NCBI GenBank assembly: GCA_028023455.1
Contig: JAQFVV010006255.1
Coordinates: forward strand, 5,752,501-5,816,500
Length of the DNA stretch: 64,000 nt
Reading direction: 5' to 3'
Source: Epiperipatus broadwayi
Taxonomy: Eukaryota > Onychophora > Udeonychophora > Euonychophora > Peripatidae
Part shown: positions 1-12,439 of the stretch, piece after piece
Position numbering within the stretch: position 1 is the stretch's first letter
Layout: each line of letters starts with the position of its first letter
Position numbers and translations under genes: made by a program
The notes under the pieces: model-generated
What the model saw: only the letters and a program-made list of their open reading frames with translations
What the model was told of the DNA's origin: nothing
Databases searched by the model: none

Positions 1-1434
1 TGAAGAGCATCCACCAACAAAAATTTTCTTCTAGTATATTGATTATTAAAGCCAGGTCTCTCATAAAATATTTGTTGGAGAGATGTTTGCCCATTCCAAA
101 AAATTTCTTATTAGTAAAAAAAAAATCATACAGTGCTGGATAGGCTCGCCATATTGCAACTGCTGATCTATGACTGCATGCTGCCCATCATGGGTCAAAA
201 AGTCTACCAATTTTTAGCATTTCAATTCCCAAATTGGTTGAAATTTTATTCAGTGTCATTTGGTTTTTATTAGACTGACGGAAGATTTTGTATATTTCAT
301 CAATAAATGCTTTAAAGTGATTCATTTGCTTTATGTCTTTGATAGAATCCTCCAGCACAAGCTGAAGGCAATGACTCAAACAATGCCAAACAATAAACTC
401 AGGATAGTGTTTTTTTTATTTTAACATTCACTCCTGACCACCTTCCCAGGATTAAACTTGCTCCATCTGAACAAAATCCAATCAAATTATTCTTCAAATG
501 TGGAATATCAAATCTTACTGAATGCAGACTTTGAAGTAGAGCAGTATAAATGGTTTCAGCATCTTTGTTTTGTAATTCCACTAAATCTACAAACCTTGTT
601 GGTGAAAAATCTATATCTTCAATCTTAATAAAAATGATAAAGACTGGTTTGCATGATATTGTTGATGCCTCATTAATTATAACACATGTCTTTAAATTCT
701 GATCTATTATTTTTCTAAACACTTCCTCTTTAATGTATTTTGCAATGTGCTCAACAATTTTGACAGCTGCGAATCGAGAATGGAGTCCCACTCCCATATC
801 TAACCCATTCTTTTTTTGTAATTCTATCAAATGTTCAATATCAGAAAACGGTCAGTTTAGTTTTGCTAAAGTGCAAACCGTATTGAAAATTTTACAAGTG
901 GAGCTCATAAACTTTTTATGAGCTTTGTCTATGGATTTGGAAATTGCATTTTTTGCACTTTCTTTCAATTGCATCACACATATCTGGTGTGCTTTTGATG
1001 AAAAGTGTTCCTTTATTTTTTTTGAAGAGAGGCTTGTTGAACCATTTTATTTTTTTCTCCATTCTTTTGACACATGAGCTGCCTTCACTTTTATTGACTC
1101 GATTTTGACATAGATATCACACCCAAGCTTTTTTCCAATAATAAGTAAACCACAATATTTTTCTTTGAATTCATTGGCTTATTTCATATGGAAGGTCACT
1201 ATCTACATTTATTTTATATGCATCTTTTGTACTTTTGGAACTGGACAGCTTAATTGTGTTGCCAACATTATTTTCTGTTGTATCAGAAGAAACAGAAAAC
1301 AAAACTTGATTCAATATAAATAAATAAATAAAAACTTTATTCAAAATATCATCCTTTACTATCGTTTTCGATTCTGTATCAGTTTTTGGATCTTTTATAA
1401 AGAAATCCGATATTGTTTGGCATTTTCGTTTCAT
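1..1434 (-). pseudogene. hAT transposase (KIAA1586/ZNF862-like), multiply broken
   Basis: Reading the minus strand from 1434, the N-terminus MKRKCQTISDFF resembles the start of domesticated and native hAT transposases of the KIAA1586/DUF4371 kind. After frame breaks near 1170-830, a long segment (830-399) contains IGFCSDGASLILGRWSGV, the usual FCSDGAS..LG..SGV block of the RNase H-like core. An in-frame stop at about 398 is followed by a further block (about 397-188) with the HCLSHCLQLVLEDS motif, then a stop and RSAVAIWRAYPAL at about 175-120. At least three stops and several frame changes separate these blocks, so the gene is dead. Direction agrees with the terminus at 2549. The C-terminal dimerisation region lies beyond the edge. 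Confidence 0.85.
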
Positions 1435-2549
1435 TTCTTGTGAAGGGTTTATTTTTATTATATTCTCGTGTTATATTGGCCTTGGAAAAAAACAAACAAA
1501 CATCCAATTAATTGATTTTTAATACAAATGAGTGGTAACAAATCATAAAACTTAAATAAAATAGCAAAATTAAAAAAAAAAAAAAGGAAAAAACATTTGA
1601 AAACGAGTCATGCCATTTGATGAGCTATCTTCTTGCCAAGTTATTCTAGAAAAAAATATGTTGAACTCAATGTTAAAAAAAGACACTGTTATACCAGATA
1701 TAGCAATTTACATGGAAATAATACTATAAACTTATTACAGCTGGTCATCCATTAAATTTACTAATCAAATAAAAACAAATCTTGCATGATAAATATGTAA
1801 GTGAAGAAATAAAATATTTAAATAAAAAATAAAAGTTAAATAAATATTTAAAACAACGTCGGCATAACAAAATCATTGGAACAATGGTTTTATGTTACTG
1901 TTTATTTTCGCAATGATATGTTCTTTTGAATGAAGTTATTTTATCTTTAAAGTAAAATAATTTCAGCAAGAGTAAATTTCATCAAATACATTTGTGCCGA
2001 ATTTATTTCTAATTTTTAATTTTACTAACGCCTCTGTTAAATGTAAGTAAACTAATATATAATTAATTTCTTTCTTACCTTGTGTAAAAATTAAATATGG
2101 ATTCATTTATCAGTAATAAAATAACACTTTTTATTTGTATACTTTTAAAGAAACTAATTTGAATGCGATAAATAATGGATTTAATTACTTAAAACAAAAC
2201 TGTTGTGAATTATTACTTGCAGAATAATTTTTAATCACTCAAATTTCTTCGCACATATCACACGTTCCAAGTGGAATGTCGTATAGTCAAATTATTCTGG
2301 TGAAATCATTTTGAACCTAATAAGTTCAAAAAGAATCATTGCTACATTAGATATAACAAAAAAATACAAATACAAATAATGTTCTAGATTATTGTTGGAA
2401 ACAATTAAGTAATTTGCTAATTCAACTTTTTTTCAGGATAAAAATAATAAAATTTATTTTCGAATAATTTAACTACCGGTTCGCTAATTTTTTTTATTTT
2501 AAGAACCGGTTCGCGTGAACCGAAGCGAACCGGTTGGATATCATCACTG
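1..2549 (-). mobile_element. hAT-superfamily DNA transposon, 5' part, cut by window edge
   Basis: The minus-strand element begins at 2549 with the terminus CAGTGATGATATCC and a GC-rich subterminal block in which ACCGGTTCGC recurs in both orientations (2465-2549). A terminus of the CAGTG type and an 8-bp target duplication are usual for hAT elements. Downstream on the same strand is a broken hAT transposase (1434 to 1). The 3' end lies outside the window, so the second terminus and the target duplication cannot be compared; the flank at 2550-2557 is gatatata. The roughly 1.1 kb between the terminus and the first recognised codon is AT-rich and may hold an intron or simply decay. Confidence 0.75.
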
Positions 2550-2759
2550 GATATATATATATTTTCAAAAATTATTAAAATTGTTGTATTCAGAAGTATC
2601 AAATTTTATTAAAATTCACATTAATATTTTATTTAGTTTTAAAAAAATGTTGCAACTTTTCTAATATATTTAGTGAAAAAACAAGTAAATGCATTTTTTC
2701 AATAATCTAGATTGTAAAAAACTTGTGATATATATTGCAAAAGAATAGAAAGTTGTTCT

Positions 2760-3230
2760 GCTGGTTTGGGCAATGAAATGAATGAATGATGATGAAATAA
2801 CCTTTATTATCACCCTTAAAATTAGGATGCCATTTGTAACAGATTAGATATGACAAGGCTATGATAGAGTGACCTGTTTAATTATATCCTGCTAATTGGG
2901 GCACTGTTTGTAACCGAATAAACATGTGTGTAGACAAACCTTTGTTATAGCTTCAATGATTTATGTGGAATTTGTAATAGATCGAAAACATGCAATGGGA
3001 AATAATATCCCTAATGTAGCCTGAATAAAATATAGCCAGTAGTTGGTTGCCCTATGTAACAATGAAAATGAACCCTGAAGTTGGACATCATTTATAACTG
3101 AATAAAATGTAAATCTAAGGAAAATAAACCTAATTTTATCATGTTCATGAATAATAATATCATTCATAATAGAATGAATACAATAAAAGCTAAACTAAAT
3201 AAATACCAATCAATAAATAATTATTCAGTA
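2760..3230. repeat. Degenerate irregular ~65-80 bp repeat array
   Basis: A core close to CATTTGTAACAGAATAAAA recurs at about 2831, 2905, 2971, 3051, 3091 and 3161, each followed by a stretch resembling aaacctttattat. Spacing is irregular, mostly 65-80 bp with one half-length step. The same unit type reappears at 21530-22900. No open frame makes sense of it. It looks like an old, diverged minisatellite. Confidence 0.5.
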
Positions 3231-3706
3231 AACATGGTGATCATGTGAATTATTCAGTACTTGATATAATCCTTCGTTTAATCACATATCTGACTGTTAA
3301 CTATACCAAAACAAAACAGTGATGCCAATCTTTATTATAACATCATGAATTCACATAGCACAGGAACATTCACCTTGAGAACTTCAAAACCACCACACTT
3401 ATGCCATGATGCAGCCACTTAGTGCTACAATGCCAGCATAAGGTGCCAAGATTACCTGGACTCTTTGACTTACTTAACTCATGTAACACGAATATTTCCA
3501 ATAAAGTTGTTTTTGAAATATTTATCTTAATTAAAATAAATTCTTACATTTAGAAAAGTTTAATTCTCAAAAATGTTATATAATTATTACCAATTAGCAT
3601 TTTTATTACTCATATAATTTTATTTATTTTTATTGTAAAATAATTATTAGAAAACAATAATATATACGTAATAATTTCATATATACATTTGTTTTTTTTT
3701 TTTCAG

Positions 3707-3823
3707 CTTTCTACAGAACTTCAACAAAGCAGTAAATATTGGTCTCAAAAAGTTCAGGAATTAACTTCAAAATTAAATTCAAGAAAGAATAATGTTGATT
3801 TAAAACATAACCCATTATATTAA
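3707..3823 (+). CDS. Terminal coding exon of an unrecognised gene (coiled-coil-like C-terminus)
   Basis: A 16-base pyrimidine tract ending in TTTCAG (3691-3706) is followed by 38 clean codons and a TAA at 3821-3823. The peptide opens LSTELQQSSKYWSQKVQELTSKL, given here by its ends: 3707 encodes LSTELQQSSK and the tail is NNVDLKHNPLY. The spacing of L, V and L residues among Q/E/K is typical of a coiled coil, and the segment is rich in polar residues with no hydrophobic segment. A polyadenylation hexamer AATAAA follows at 4087-4092. I do not recognise the protein. The upstream donor exon was not found, so the incoming phase (0 if the split is as drawn) cannot be checked. Codon content is clearly less AT-biased than the flanks. 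Confidence 0.5.
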   Translation, partial: LSTELQQSSKYWSQKVQELTSKLNSRKNNVDLKHNPLY

Positions 3824-3829
3824 GAAGAA

Positions 3830-5480
3830 AAAACTCCTAGGAAAAACAAATTAATTATATTTAACAATACATATATTTTTCTATATATGTATACACACAC
3901 AAATGTATAGATATAAGATATGTTATTTTAAGGTTGAGTTTAATGAATCAGAGAGTGAAATAATTACATCTTTTTATGTTATTGGACAAATATTATAGAA
4001 AGCAGATGATCTTGCCGAAATAATTTAATTAGCTTGTATATTACTAATATTATTTAATCAATTATGAAGATAAACTGTCCATTTGTAATAAACACATGCA
4101 ATCATAATGAAAGAATTAAATTTTAAATAGCATTATTTAAGATATTGCTACTTTTTAAATTTGAAGTTAAATTAGCTTATAAGTAAAATGCTTATTTTTT
4201 AAAGTAACATGAGTAAATTGATGAATAATGAAAAGTGAAATAAGTGGTTTAATTCAAAATTTTTAAAAAACATATGAAATCAAAGAAACAATAATCAAAT
4301 AAGTAATTATCAACAAAGAAATGCCACTAAGCTATTAGTTTCTATCAACTTCAATATTGCAAACACAATTACCAATTCTATATTGGTAAATAAAGGGTTA
4401 TATATATATATTCTTAGCTGGGGAGTAAAAGTTTTAGGATAATTTTAATTGGTCAGACAACTATCAGTGTACTGATGATAAAGAAAAGTATAATTCTAAT
4501 ACAGTATATTACAATCTTCACTATTGGTTAGAAAGATATCATACATATAGGCACATAAGATCATAAATTGCTATAATTTATCTACTTATGTAAAAAAATT
4601 ACATTAATTCAAAAAACTTTGATTAAAATATCTTCTTCCTTATCTTAAATTCTAATATATATTTGTGTTTGCATAATATATTTGAAAATTTTTTAAAATG
4701 AGATTTAAATATAATATGCATACTACAGAAACAAGAAAAATTTCAAAGATGAATGTTAATATTTTCAACGTTAAAAACAACAATCAACAGAAAACCTAAT
4801 GAATGCATAACAATTGTCATTTCTAAATATAGTTTTACAGATTACTTGTTTTACTAAAAAAATATGGTTTCACAAAAACTCAAAATAATTTTATTTGATA
4901 TTGAAATATATATAATCTCATATTAAAAATTAAATGGATTTGCAAATTAATAATGGAAATGAATGTCTTACATTAATTCAAGAATGTGGCTTTGTTTTAT
5001 ACTATTATCAGATATTTTACTTTAATTCATTTTATTTTATACACATCATGCACATATGTTATATTAATAAGTTTGGTTCAAATAACAATTATATCAAAGA
5101 TTGTAAAAATATTGAAAAAGCCTCATCTTAAAAAAAGAAATTCATGGAATATCATGTCTTGAATAGCTTTTTTGTTTGAAGATTTACTAAATATAACATA
5201 CACAACATTTTGCCAGTCAACAATGATGTTTTGAAGCAATAAAACGCATCTGCAGATTTTAAAGAGTTGATATGTATATGCTTCACTATATGTTCCAAAT
5301 GTTTGAGTAGTTTGTTGCACATGAGATTATCTAATTGGCAAATCTAATAATTAAAATATTGGTTATTTATGATCAAAGTGATAAAGATAATTGATGTACA
5401 TAATATATATATATTTCCATATTAGCCTATAATTGTATACAGCATATATAACAATGATTCAAACTTCGCATATACTATAT
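3830..5480. other. AT-rich stretch with no recognisable gene
   Basis: After the AATAAA at 4087-4092 the stretch is low-complexity AT-rich DNA with scattered (TA)n runs, for example at 4404-4414. Two short open frames (4934-5131 plus, 5123-5320 minus) have random-looking composition, with no motif or splice context. I see nothing functional here. Confidence 0.6.
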
Positions 5481-5484
5481 ACAA

Positions 5485-5786
5485 ATTTCAATATATATAT
5501 AACAAACCACACACAAGCTGCTTCTTTATAAATCTTGATTTATTATAATATGAACTATTATAATGTATTCTAATGTTTTGACTATATTATTTATAGTCTT
5601 TTATCAAGGAACAACTAAAAAATACATAAAAAACAATAAGCATAAATATTCCATAATACATATAACAAAATACAAATACCTCTTACCTTAAATCTTAAAC
5701 ACTGTAGTATATTAATAGTTCATATTATAATAAATCAAGATTTATAAAGAAGTTTTTGTGTAGTGTGTTGCATATATATTGAAATT
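5485..5786 (-). mobile_element. Hammerhead-bearing Penelope-like LTR fragment with ~75-bp inverted ends
   Basis: The ends are an imperfect inverted repeat. The left arm 5485-5560 contains CTTTATAAATCTTGATTTA and the right arm 5711-5786 its reverse complement. Between them, on the minus strand, lies a hammerhead-like motif (5566-5613) and a tract ttatgtattttttagttg. The same tract precedes the hammerheads at 7998 and, more loosely, at 34001. The arm sequence is shared with the larger element at 7538-8310, so the two are related insertions. No reading frame is present. Confidence 0.6.
5566..5613 (-). ncRNA. Hammerhead ribozyme-like motif, U3-A8 family, core damaged
   Basis: On the minus strand the order is TTCC, core TTGATAA, stem II GACTAT / ATAGTC with an AT-rich loop, then AAAAC and ATTAG. 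Compared with the canonical CUGAUGA...GAAA core, position 3 is U and position 8 is A (the family trait), and G12 is also A here. Stem II is six perfect pairs. It is probably inactive because of the G12 change. Confidence 0.45.
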
Positions 5787-6010
5787 AATGGGCTATTTCT
5801 TATTTTTTAATTTGTATATACAAATTTATAAAGGTTGCAATTTATTAGCTTTAAGTACAACTTAAAAAATTTTATTACTCAAAATATTCCACATCTGTTA
5901 CTTTTAAAATGCTAATTTGTTTGGAATATATGCATAACATTTTAATATTTTAATTAAATATTATATAATGAGTGTGCCAATAGCTCTTAACAAACTTTTC
6001 AGAATATTCC

Positions 6011-6050
6011 TATCCTCAGACCAGTTTCTAGCTCAGGATGTCATCAGACT
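6011..6050 (-). ncRNA. Decayed hammerhead ribozyme-like motif (retrozyme type)
   Basis: The minus strand reads CTGATGA, a 12-base stem II region ending GAGCTA, then GAAACTGGTC and TGAGGATA. Both core boxes and the minimal stem III (C-UG-G before UC) match the better copies at 28521 and 28973. Stem II and the 5' side of stem I no longer pair well. It is an isolated fossil. Confidence 0.4.
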
Positions 6051-6641
6051 TGATATCAAGATTAATAAATAGATATTAGAATATTGCAAATATTTTATAT
6101 TCATGTTCACAACTGTCTCAATTTTAATTTAATTTTACACCTAACAGAAACAGGCTTCAAAATTCCACATATCTTACTATTCTTTATTTATTAATATTAA
6201 GTATTATTACTTCCATTATATCTAACACATTAATAAAAATACAATAGTATCAACTTACTAACTTTATTAAAAAAAGCAAGCTTTGTTTCAATAATCTTTA
6301 GTTTAATAATCAATTCAAAATAAAATTGAAATAGACAACTCACTATAAATAAAAAAAATTATTTAATACATCAATCGAGCTTTCATTCCTTAATGGAACC
6401 TTTTCAAGATGTTTCATTTTACAGGATTACATGACTAATTACCCTACAGCAATCCCCCTCCCCCTCCAATGGATATTATTTATATTACAATAAATATTAT
6501 TAAGATACATTATGGACAAATTTTAACACTGAAATTTGATCATTTAAAGTATGAAAATTGGTGAACTATGATTAAAATATTGGTTTATATAATTATTGCA
6601 AACCTCATCTTTTACTTTTTGTTCTTGATTTCTTGTTTCAG

Positions 6642-6680
6642 AGATTGGATGGTGTATACTCATTTATGAAGGCTTGTTAA
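6642..6680 (+). CDS. Possible short terminal exon (RLDGVYSFMKAC)
   Basis: A good acceptor tract (tcttgatttcttgtttcag, ending at 6641) is followed by 12 codons and TAA at 6678-6680, with an AATAAA at 6841-6846. The peptide is not low-complexity, unlike most chance frames here. There is no matching donor exon, so this may be chance or an alternative 3' exon of the gene ending at 3823. Confidence 0.2.
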   Translation, partial: RLDGVYSFMKAC

Positions 6681-7259
6681 ACATGATTGCTACTAATTAT
6701 AGTCTATTAGAAATTACAACAAAAATAATTATTTCAATTAATTTAATATATGTATTCTTTATATGTTCATAATTTAATTTTTTTTATTTGAAAATATATT
6801 TGATCCTAATTCACGATGGGCACTTATTTATACAAGTGAAAATAAAACAGTAAAATCATTTGTGATTTATCTAACTATCTTTAATGAATTTTTTTGATTT
6901 TATTTAATTACACTTGGGATATGAGTTCACCAAATAAAATTCTAGATGTTACAAAGTTCCTAACATCATTTCTGGTAATCAAAGATAAAACTTTTGATTA
7001 TTAATCCATATCACTTTTTCTTGAAGATATTTTAAGTGATTCACACTCACATGCAAAAAAACAATGAAAAAGCAAAACAAATTTAAATACCATAACTTTA
7101 ATTTTAATTTCACAATATTCCAAATAATTTATGTTAAGGTGAGAAAAATGTAATCTCAGTAATGAAGTATATTGTACTTGTTTACATTTTATTAGAAATG
7201 TCTTCCTTTCAAATAAATAAAAGCAAGAAAAACTCTTTCATCTAATAACAGAGATATAT

Positions 7260-7435
7260 ATTTTCATGCTCTCATTTCCAAATGCTTAAGATTTGCCTGT
7301 ACATATATGTCTAAGTTAAAAATATAGAATTGATTCATTCTATTTTTTCAAAAGACTTCATCTTGTGTTTGAAAGGAAGAGTATTCATTAAGTGTTACAT
7401 CTATATAGCGCATGTGTAGTGGAGCCATCCTTAAT
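7260..7435 (+). repeat. Interspersed repeat, GCTCTCAT family, copy 1
   Basis: The segment from CATGCTCTCATTTCCAAATG to GTGTAGTGGAGCCATCC is shared, at visibly lower than full identity, with 45525-45705 and with both arms of the palindrome at 57995-58515. All copies contain an internal self-complementary piece around tatagaattgattcattctatt. No open frame or hammerhead core is visible. The family is unclassified. Confidence 0.6.
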
Positions 7436-7623
7436 GTCTTTCAGATTGAAAACATAGTTATATAAATAAATAACTCATTACAACATAGATAAAATAAATC
7501 AATAACACAAATACCATCTATTTTAAAAATAGCCCATTAATTTCAATATATAAATAAAACACATGCTCTTCTTTATAAATCTTGTTTTATTATATGAACT
7601 ATTATAAAATAAATAAATAACAC

Positions 7624-7666
7624 TCTGTTTCGATTATATTCTTTTATAAACTTTATCAAGGAACAA
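7624..7666 (-). ncRNA. Hammerhead ribozyme-like motif, U3-A8 family
   Basis: The minus strand carries TTCC, core TTGATAA, a stem II region (GTTTAT / ATAATC, imperfect), GAAAC and then AGAGTG. It is the left-arm partner of the motif at 7998-8044. U at position 3 and A at position 8 are kept, while stem II is weakened. Confidence 0.4.
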
Positions 7667-7997
7667 CTAAAAAATACATAAAAAAACAATAGACACAAAT
7701 ATTCCACAATAATCCAATACATATAACGAATAACTTTTACCATAAAATTCTAACGAACAAGCTTAAATTTTCATTACATTTATTTCTTAAATACATTTCT
7801 CAAAGTAATCCCTATAATTATTTAACTAAATCAACCTATTATTTTTGAGAAAAGTATTTAAGAAACGAATGTAATGGAAATTTATGATTGTTTATTAGAA
7901 GTTTTAAAATAAGAGTTATTTATATTTGTTATATGTATAGAATTATTGCGGAATATTTGTATTGATATTTATTGTTTTTTTTATGTATTTTTTAGTT

Positions 7998-8044
7998 GAT
8001 CCTTGATAAAGAGTATAAAAGAATATAGTCGAAATGTTGGAGTG
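7998..8044 (+). ncRNA. Hammerhead ribozyme-like motif, U3-A8 family
   Basis: GATCC is followed by core TTGATAA, stem II (A)GAGTAT / ATAGTC with one mismatch, then GAAA, TGTT and GGAG. Stem I is formed by TCC with GGA. Stem III is reduced to almost nothing, as in the minimal hammerheads known from Penelope-like elements. Confidence 0.5.
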
Positions 8045-8073
8045 TTTTTTATTTTATAATAGTCCATATAATA

Positions 8074-8205
8074 TTTAAACAGCATTAAGCTGTTGCACAT
8101 GCGCTTTGCTGATTTTAACTATAAATGACTGAATACTAACCCTATTCAGTCATTTATCGTTAAAATCTGCAAAGCGCATGTACAACAGCTTAATGCTGTT
8201 TAAGT
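8074..8205. mobile_element. Foldback MITE with ~60-bp near-perfect arms
   Basis: TTAAACAGCATTAAGCTGTT at 8075 is mirrored by its reverse complement ending at 8204. The arms stay complementary for about 60 bases, past GCACATGCGCTTTGC, with a loop of only a few bases around ctaaccc near 8138. It sits inside the right arm of the 7538-8310 element and therefore inserted later. No coding capacity. The superfamily cannot be assigned from ends this short. Confidence 0.7.
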
Positions 8206-8310
8206 ATTACAGTTTATAAACATCGCGCTATATAAAATAATTGATTTAATAGTTCATATAATAAAACAAGATTTATAAAGAAGACAATGTGTTTTATTTA
8301 TATATAACAT

Positions 8311-11300
8311 AGATATTGTAAAATATTAATTTTGTAAATTATTTCCAGTATTTTGAAAACATATTTTCCTTTTACGTGTTAGTAAATCATTATAATACAA
8401 TTTCTTCATTTCTTTTTTTTTACACGGTCTTATTGTCCATCTAGCTTTTAAAGGAATGTTCATTCAATTTGTAATTATTAATTTAAACGCCTAAGATAAT
8501 ACTCATTTGCACAATATGTATGCGAATATTTAGTATATTTATTTATCTATAGACATACTTGTGTTATAAACACTTGGTGCACAAAATTATAATCTGTTCA
8601 ATATATATAGTTTCATTAGTGAAAATTTTTACTATCAACATTTGTTGCAAACTTACATAAAAAGCTCAATATTCTACAAGAAATAATGTTGACATAATTT
8701 CAGATTTAAATGTCCAAGAAATAAAATATGAATAAGCATTGTGATAATTTGCTATTGTTTGTCACATTTTTAGTATTTGAACTTAAATCATAAAATATTT
8801 TGTTATACTGTATGTACATATATATATATGATTTTGCAGATTACATTTTAAACCACCATAATATAGAAATGATTTATAGAATTTCATCTTTCGGAAAGTT
8901 ATATATTGTTTTTGTGTAATATCTTCCAGTTTTAATTACCATGTTGTAATGATCATATATTTTGAACATTTTTTTGTTTGATGCTACTTCTTGCCAATAT
9001 CATGTATTGATAGTGCTGCTTCTGTGTATTTATATAGTTTTTATCTCTTAAATGTCAATATAACTTTCTTGAATTACAAGATAGTAATATCACTAAGTTA
9101 TTATGGTGACACAGAAGTTCTGCTCAAATACCTAAAGTGAAATCTTCCCCCATCTCTTTATTAGGAATCAACTGCAAATTTTGTTCACCAGCAACTAATC
9201 AAACTATTCATTCCCACATCTATATAAAAGTATTAATCTTGTATATAAAACTAATATATAAAATACCTATTAATAATTATTTTCAATTATAGCTAAAATT
9301 AAATGCAAAAAAAAATAAATCTAAAATTATGTAACTATAAATCATTAAAACTATGTTCAAATTGAAAATCTTTTTACTCAATGTCATGCCTATTTGTTCA
9401 TATTAAAAAGAAAAAAACTAAATTCAGAAGTGAAATAAATTTTATCTATATTTAATACAGAACATGAAAAACATTTTAAGACTTTCAAATTATTTGTATA
9501 TTAAGTTTAATTAATCTTTTTGCATTTTAATGTTTTTCCATCCTACTCTGGTGGCAATTTGAATTAATAGTTCCATATTTTATTCTAATATTAAAACCTT
9601 TATTCAATATTATGAATTGATAAATAATGCTTGATTTATTATAAGTTTATAAATGAAAAACATTCTAAAAAATTATATTTGAACTTTAGAAATATAGAAA
9701 AAAAAAACTTAATGAGAACAATTATTTTTTTCTTATTGATTGATGATAGTAATGCTTGATGAAATAGTTATGTGAATTTTATTTTTTACTTGTAAACTAA
9801 TGATTTTTCTTATTTGCTGGTTGAGTAAAACTTCAATTGTTCTTATTCATCAATTATGTCAAATAATCAGATTTGTTTTAATTTAGCTTCTAAAAATTTA
9901 ATTATTTTGCTGTGCTCAAATATAATAGAAAAAAATTCATAACTATAAAAAAAATGTAAAAAAAAAATTTCCTGAAGTAAAACAAAATAATTATTTTTCA
10001 ACTAACTGCATTTTGTTTTACAAATGCTGATTATTCATTTCTCTTGTCTTCTTATAAAATTAAATATTTATTAATAAAAAATCTAACCACATTATTAGTC
10101 AGTAATAGTGAATAATAATTATAAATATCCAAATAATTATGAAAAATAAATGTTTTCTACTTGCAATCACTAAATATCATTGATTTATAAACAGTGATTA
10201 AGTGTTATTTATTTCTCTTGATTATTCTTTTAAAAATTAAATATTTTTGAATAAAGGTCTGTATTTAAGTATAGTATTAGTCAATATATTGTAAAAAAGA
10301 AAATAATTATAAACATAAATAATTACTAAAATATATTTTCACATTCAAAATCAATTATGACAGAAAGTCCTATTTAACAATGGTGCAGATTAACAATTAG
10401 CTCTTTCAAGCACTATATTAGGTGAAAAGGAATAGATAGTTGGCTCTTTGTAATACTATATAAGGCAACATACATTCATTTTTTTTTGCTAAAATATTGA
10501 CCTAAATTTTTTTGAAATTAAAATATTATAGATTAAGCTCACTTTTTACAATAAAATGAGCATAAAATGAAGAAAATGTAGTCAAAGATGATATATTAAG
10601 AAAAATGATGTTTATGAACCATTGTAATCAGATAAATTAAATGTGAACAAATTATAGTGAAGTCATCATAAAAGTATGAAATTCTGTTCTAAAATTTAAA
10701 ATTGCATTTACATTTATAAATATATTACCAAAATTCAGTACTATGATAAACTGACAAAATATAACAATCATAATTTCCCTTTTTATCATTACTTCAAATT
10801 TCTTAGCTTCTATTTTAAAAAAGAAACATATTTTTAAAAATCTAAGTGTAAACCTGAATATATTTCTTTTATTTTAATAATTACTATACAAATATTTTGT
10901 AAAATAATCATCAATATTTAAATAAACTATACCCAAAGATTAAAGAATCTAGCAATCAGTAATCTAAGATTTTGTAGGCTCATCTGTAGTTTTTCTGTAA
11001 ACTACTGACATCTACAGATTTTTTAAAAAATTAGTAAATCAATATCTACTTTATTTCCAATTTTTACCATCAAATGAACATAATAACAGCAAAATATCAC
11101 TAACACCATTAGAATACTCTGTGAAGCACCGATTCTCAGAATTATTAAGTTAAAGAATATATTATGTATGCAAAGATTCAATTTGGAAAATATTTTAATT
11201 TTATGGATTTGCTTTTTAGTTTTAGTATATTTATTTTTAAAATATATGAATAATCAAAATGCAAATGAATGAAAAGATTTATTATTTTTATTGTATAAAA

Positions 11301-11884
11301 ACTTTTTTTAAAGTAACTAGCATTAAAATATCAAAGAAATTGTATAGTTGTATTTATTTTAAACATCTAAAAGTTATTTTGCTCAATATATATTTGTATG
11401 TTTCTTCTGTATATAATTTAAATATTTGTAAACAATGTATTTATAATTATACATTCATTTTCTAATCCAAAATGTTGTAATTTAAAATCATAATGAATCA
11501 AAAATAAACTTTTCTTAAAATTAAAAATGAGCTCATTACTCTTCTCTTTCATAAAAATTTTGTCACTCATTATATTTACTTATAAGAAGCCATGGGAATT
11601 AAATGAATGAGAATAAAGTTTTTAAGTATATTGGATCTACATGAACATTTTTTTATGCTGCAGTGAAAAAGTTTGAAATAATACAGTGTTGTAAGCATTA
11701 CCAGGTTGTAGGGAAGTATCATTTTAGAACCAAAAATTTTATTAAATAGCAATTCGATAAATTAATTTTAAACCCTAACACCAACAAGAGAAATATATAA
11801 AAATTTGCAATGGTAGTGAACAACATTCAAATAAATAGATAAAAAGAATGAAAACAAACTATATATAATTAACATCAACATTTT
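8311..11884. other. AT-rich stretch without recognisable gene or element
   Basis: Very AT-rich DNA with homopolymer and (TA)n runs, for example at 8818-8828. The open frame at 11259-11465 is dominated by Y, I, K and N codons and has no splice context. I see no exon, repeat family or structural RNA that I can support. Confidence 0.6.
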
Positions 11885-12190
11885 GATGGCCCCCTAAAGC
11901 TACGTTTGACATGCATATCTGTTCCAGAAGATGGTATCTGAAACAATCAGCTTGTGCATTAAATTATAGTAGCACTTGCCAATGCCCAAAGCTGTCAGTA
12001 TATCCTCATTATGAGGGTCCCAAGCACCTAGAGCACTCATGATGATTGCACCAAAACACCTCATAATCATGATGCATATACCAGTCTGCAATACCTTTGT
12101 ATTTGGACTGTACCCAGCTCTGGCACTGGCAAAGGCTTCATAGTGGTTCTCAAAAGAAACTGATATCTATTTTGGCAGCTTTTTGGGTCG
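11885..12190 (-). pseudogene. R2/NeSL-type LINE reverse transcriptase C-terminal fragment
   Basis: On the minus strand a frame encodes SFFENHYEAFASAR, a PN-rich link, then IIMSALGAWDPHNEDILTALG, shown here by its core SALGAWDPHNED, and IGKCYYNLMHKLIVSDTIFW. The pattern G(A/G)W D..N...L..L.I...Y..LM..L.VSDTI.W is what I associate with the post-RT region of restriction-like-endonuclease LINEs (R2/NeSL group). A frame change lies near 12090. GC content is well above the flanks. The clade call rests on memory of the family pattern, not on a search. Confidence 0.5.
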
Positions 12191-12439
12191 TTCTGAAAAC
12201 TGACACAGAGAATTGAATATTATTCAGGCTATATTATGAAACCACGTACAAAGGTAGTTATGTAAGTATACTTACAGATTGGAATTCTAAATTAAGAATT
12301 AAAATAAATTGTTTGTGAGAAGAAATGATAATTGTGAATAATGAAAAAATTTGTAGAGATAATAGCATGGTAGTAAGAAATACATGATTTATTTATCATG
12401 AAATGATTTACATGCAGTGAATCCAAGTGATAAGAGTAA

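Larger units (their letters stand above)
7538..8310. mobile_element. Head-to-head pair of hammerhead-bearing Penelope-like ends
   Basis: This is an imperfect palindrome. The left arm (minus-oriented, about 7538-7835) and right arm (plus-oriented, about 7850-8310) share the outer block CTTTATAAATCTTGTTTTA and the inner block TTTGAGAAAAGTATTTAAGA around a centre near 7840. Each arm carries a hammerhead-like motif, minus at 7624-7666 and plus at 7998-8044. The right arm is interrupted by the foldback element at 8074-8205. The relation to 5485-5786 is clear from the arm sequence. No coding frame remains. Confidence 0.65.

Noticed and set aside
11259-11465. 68-codon open frame in AT-rich DNA
   Set aside because: Composition is Y/I/K/N-rich as expected for chance frames at this base composition, with no splice sites, motif or conserved neighbour.
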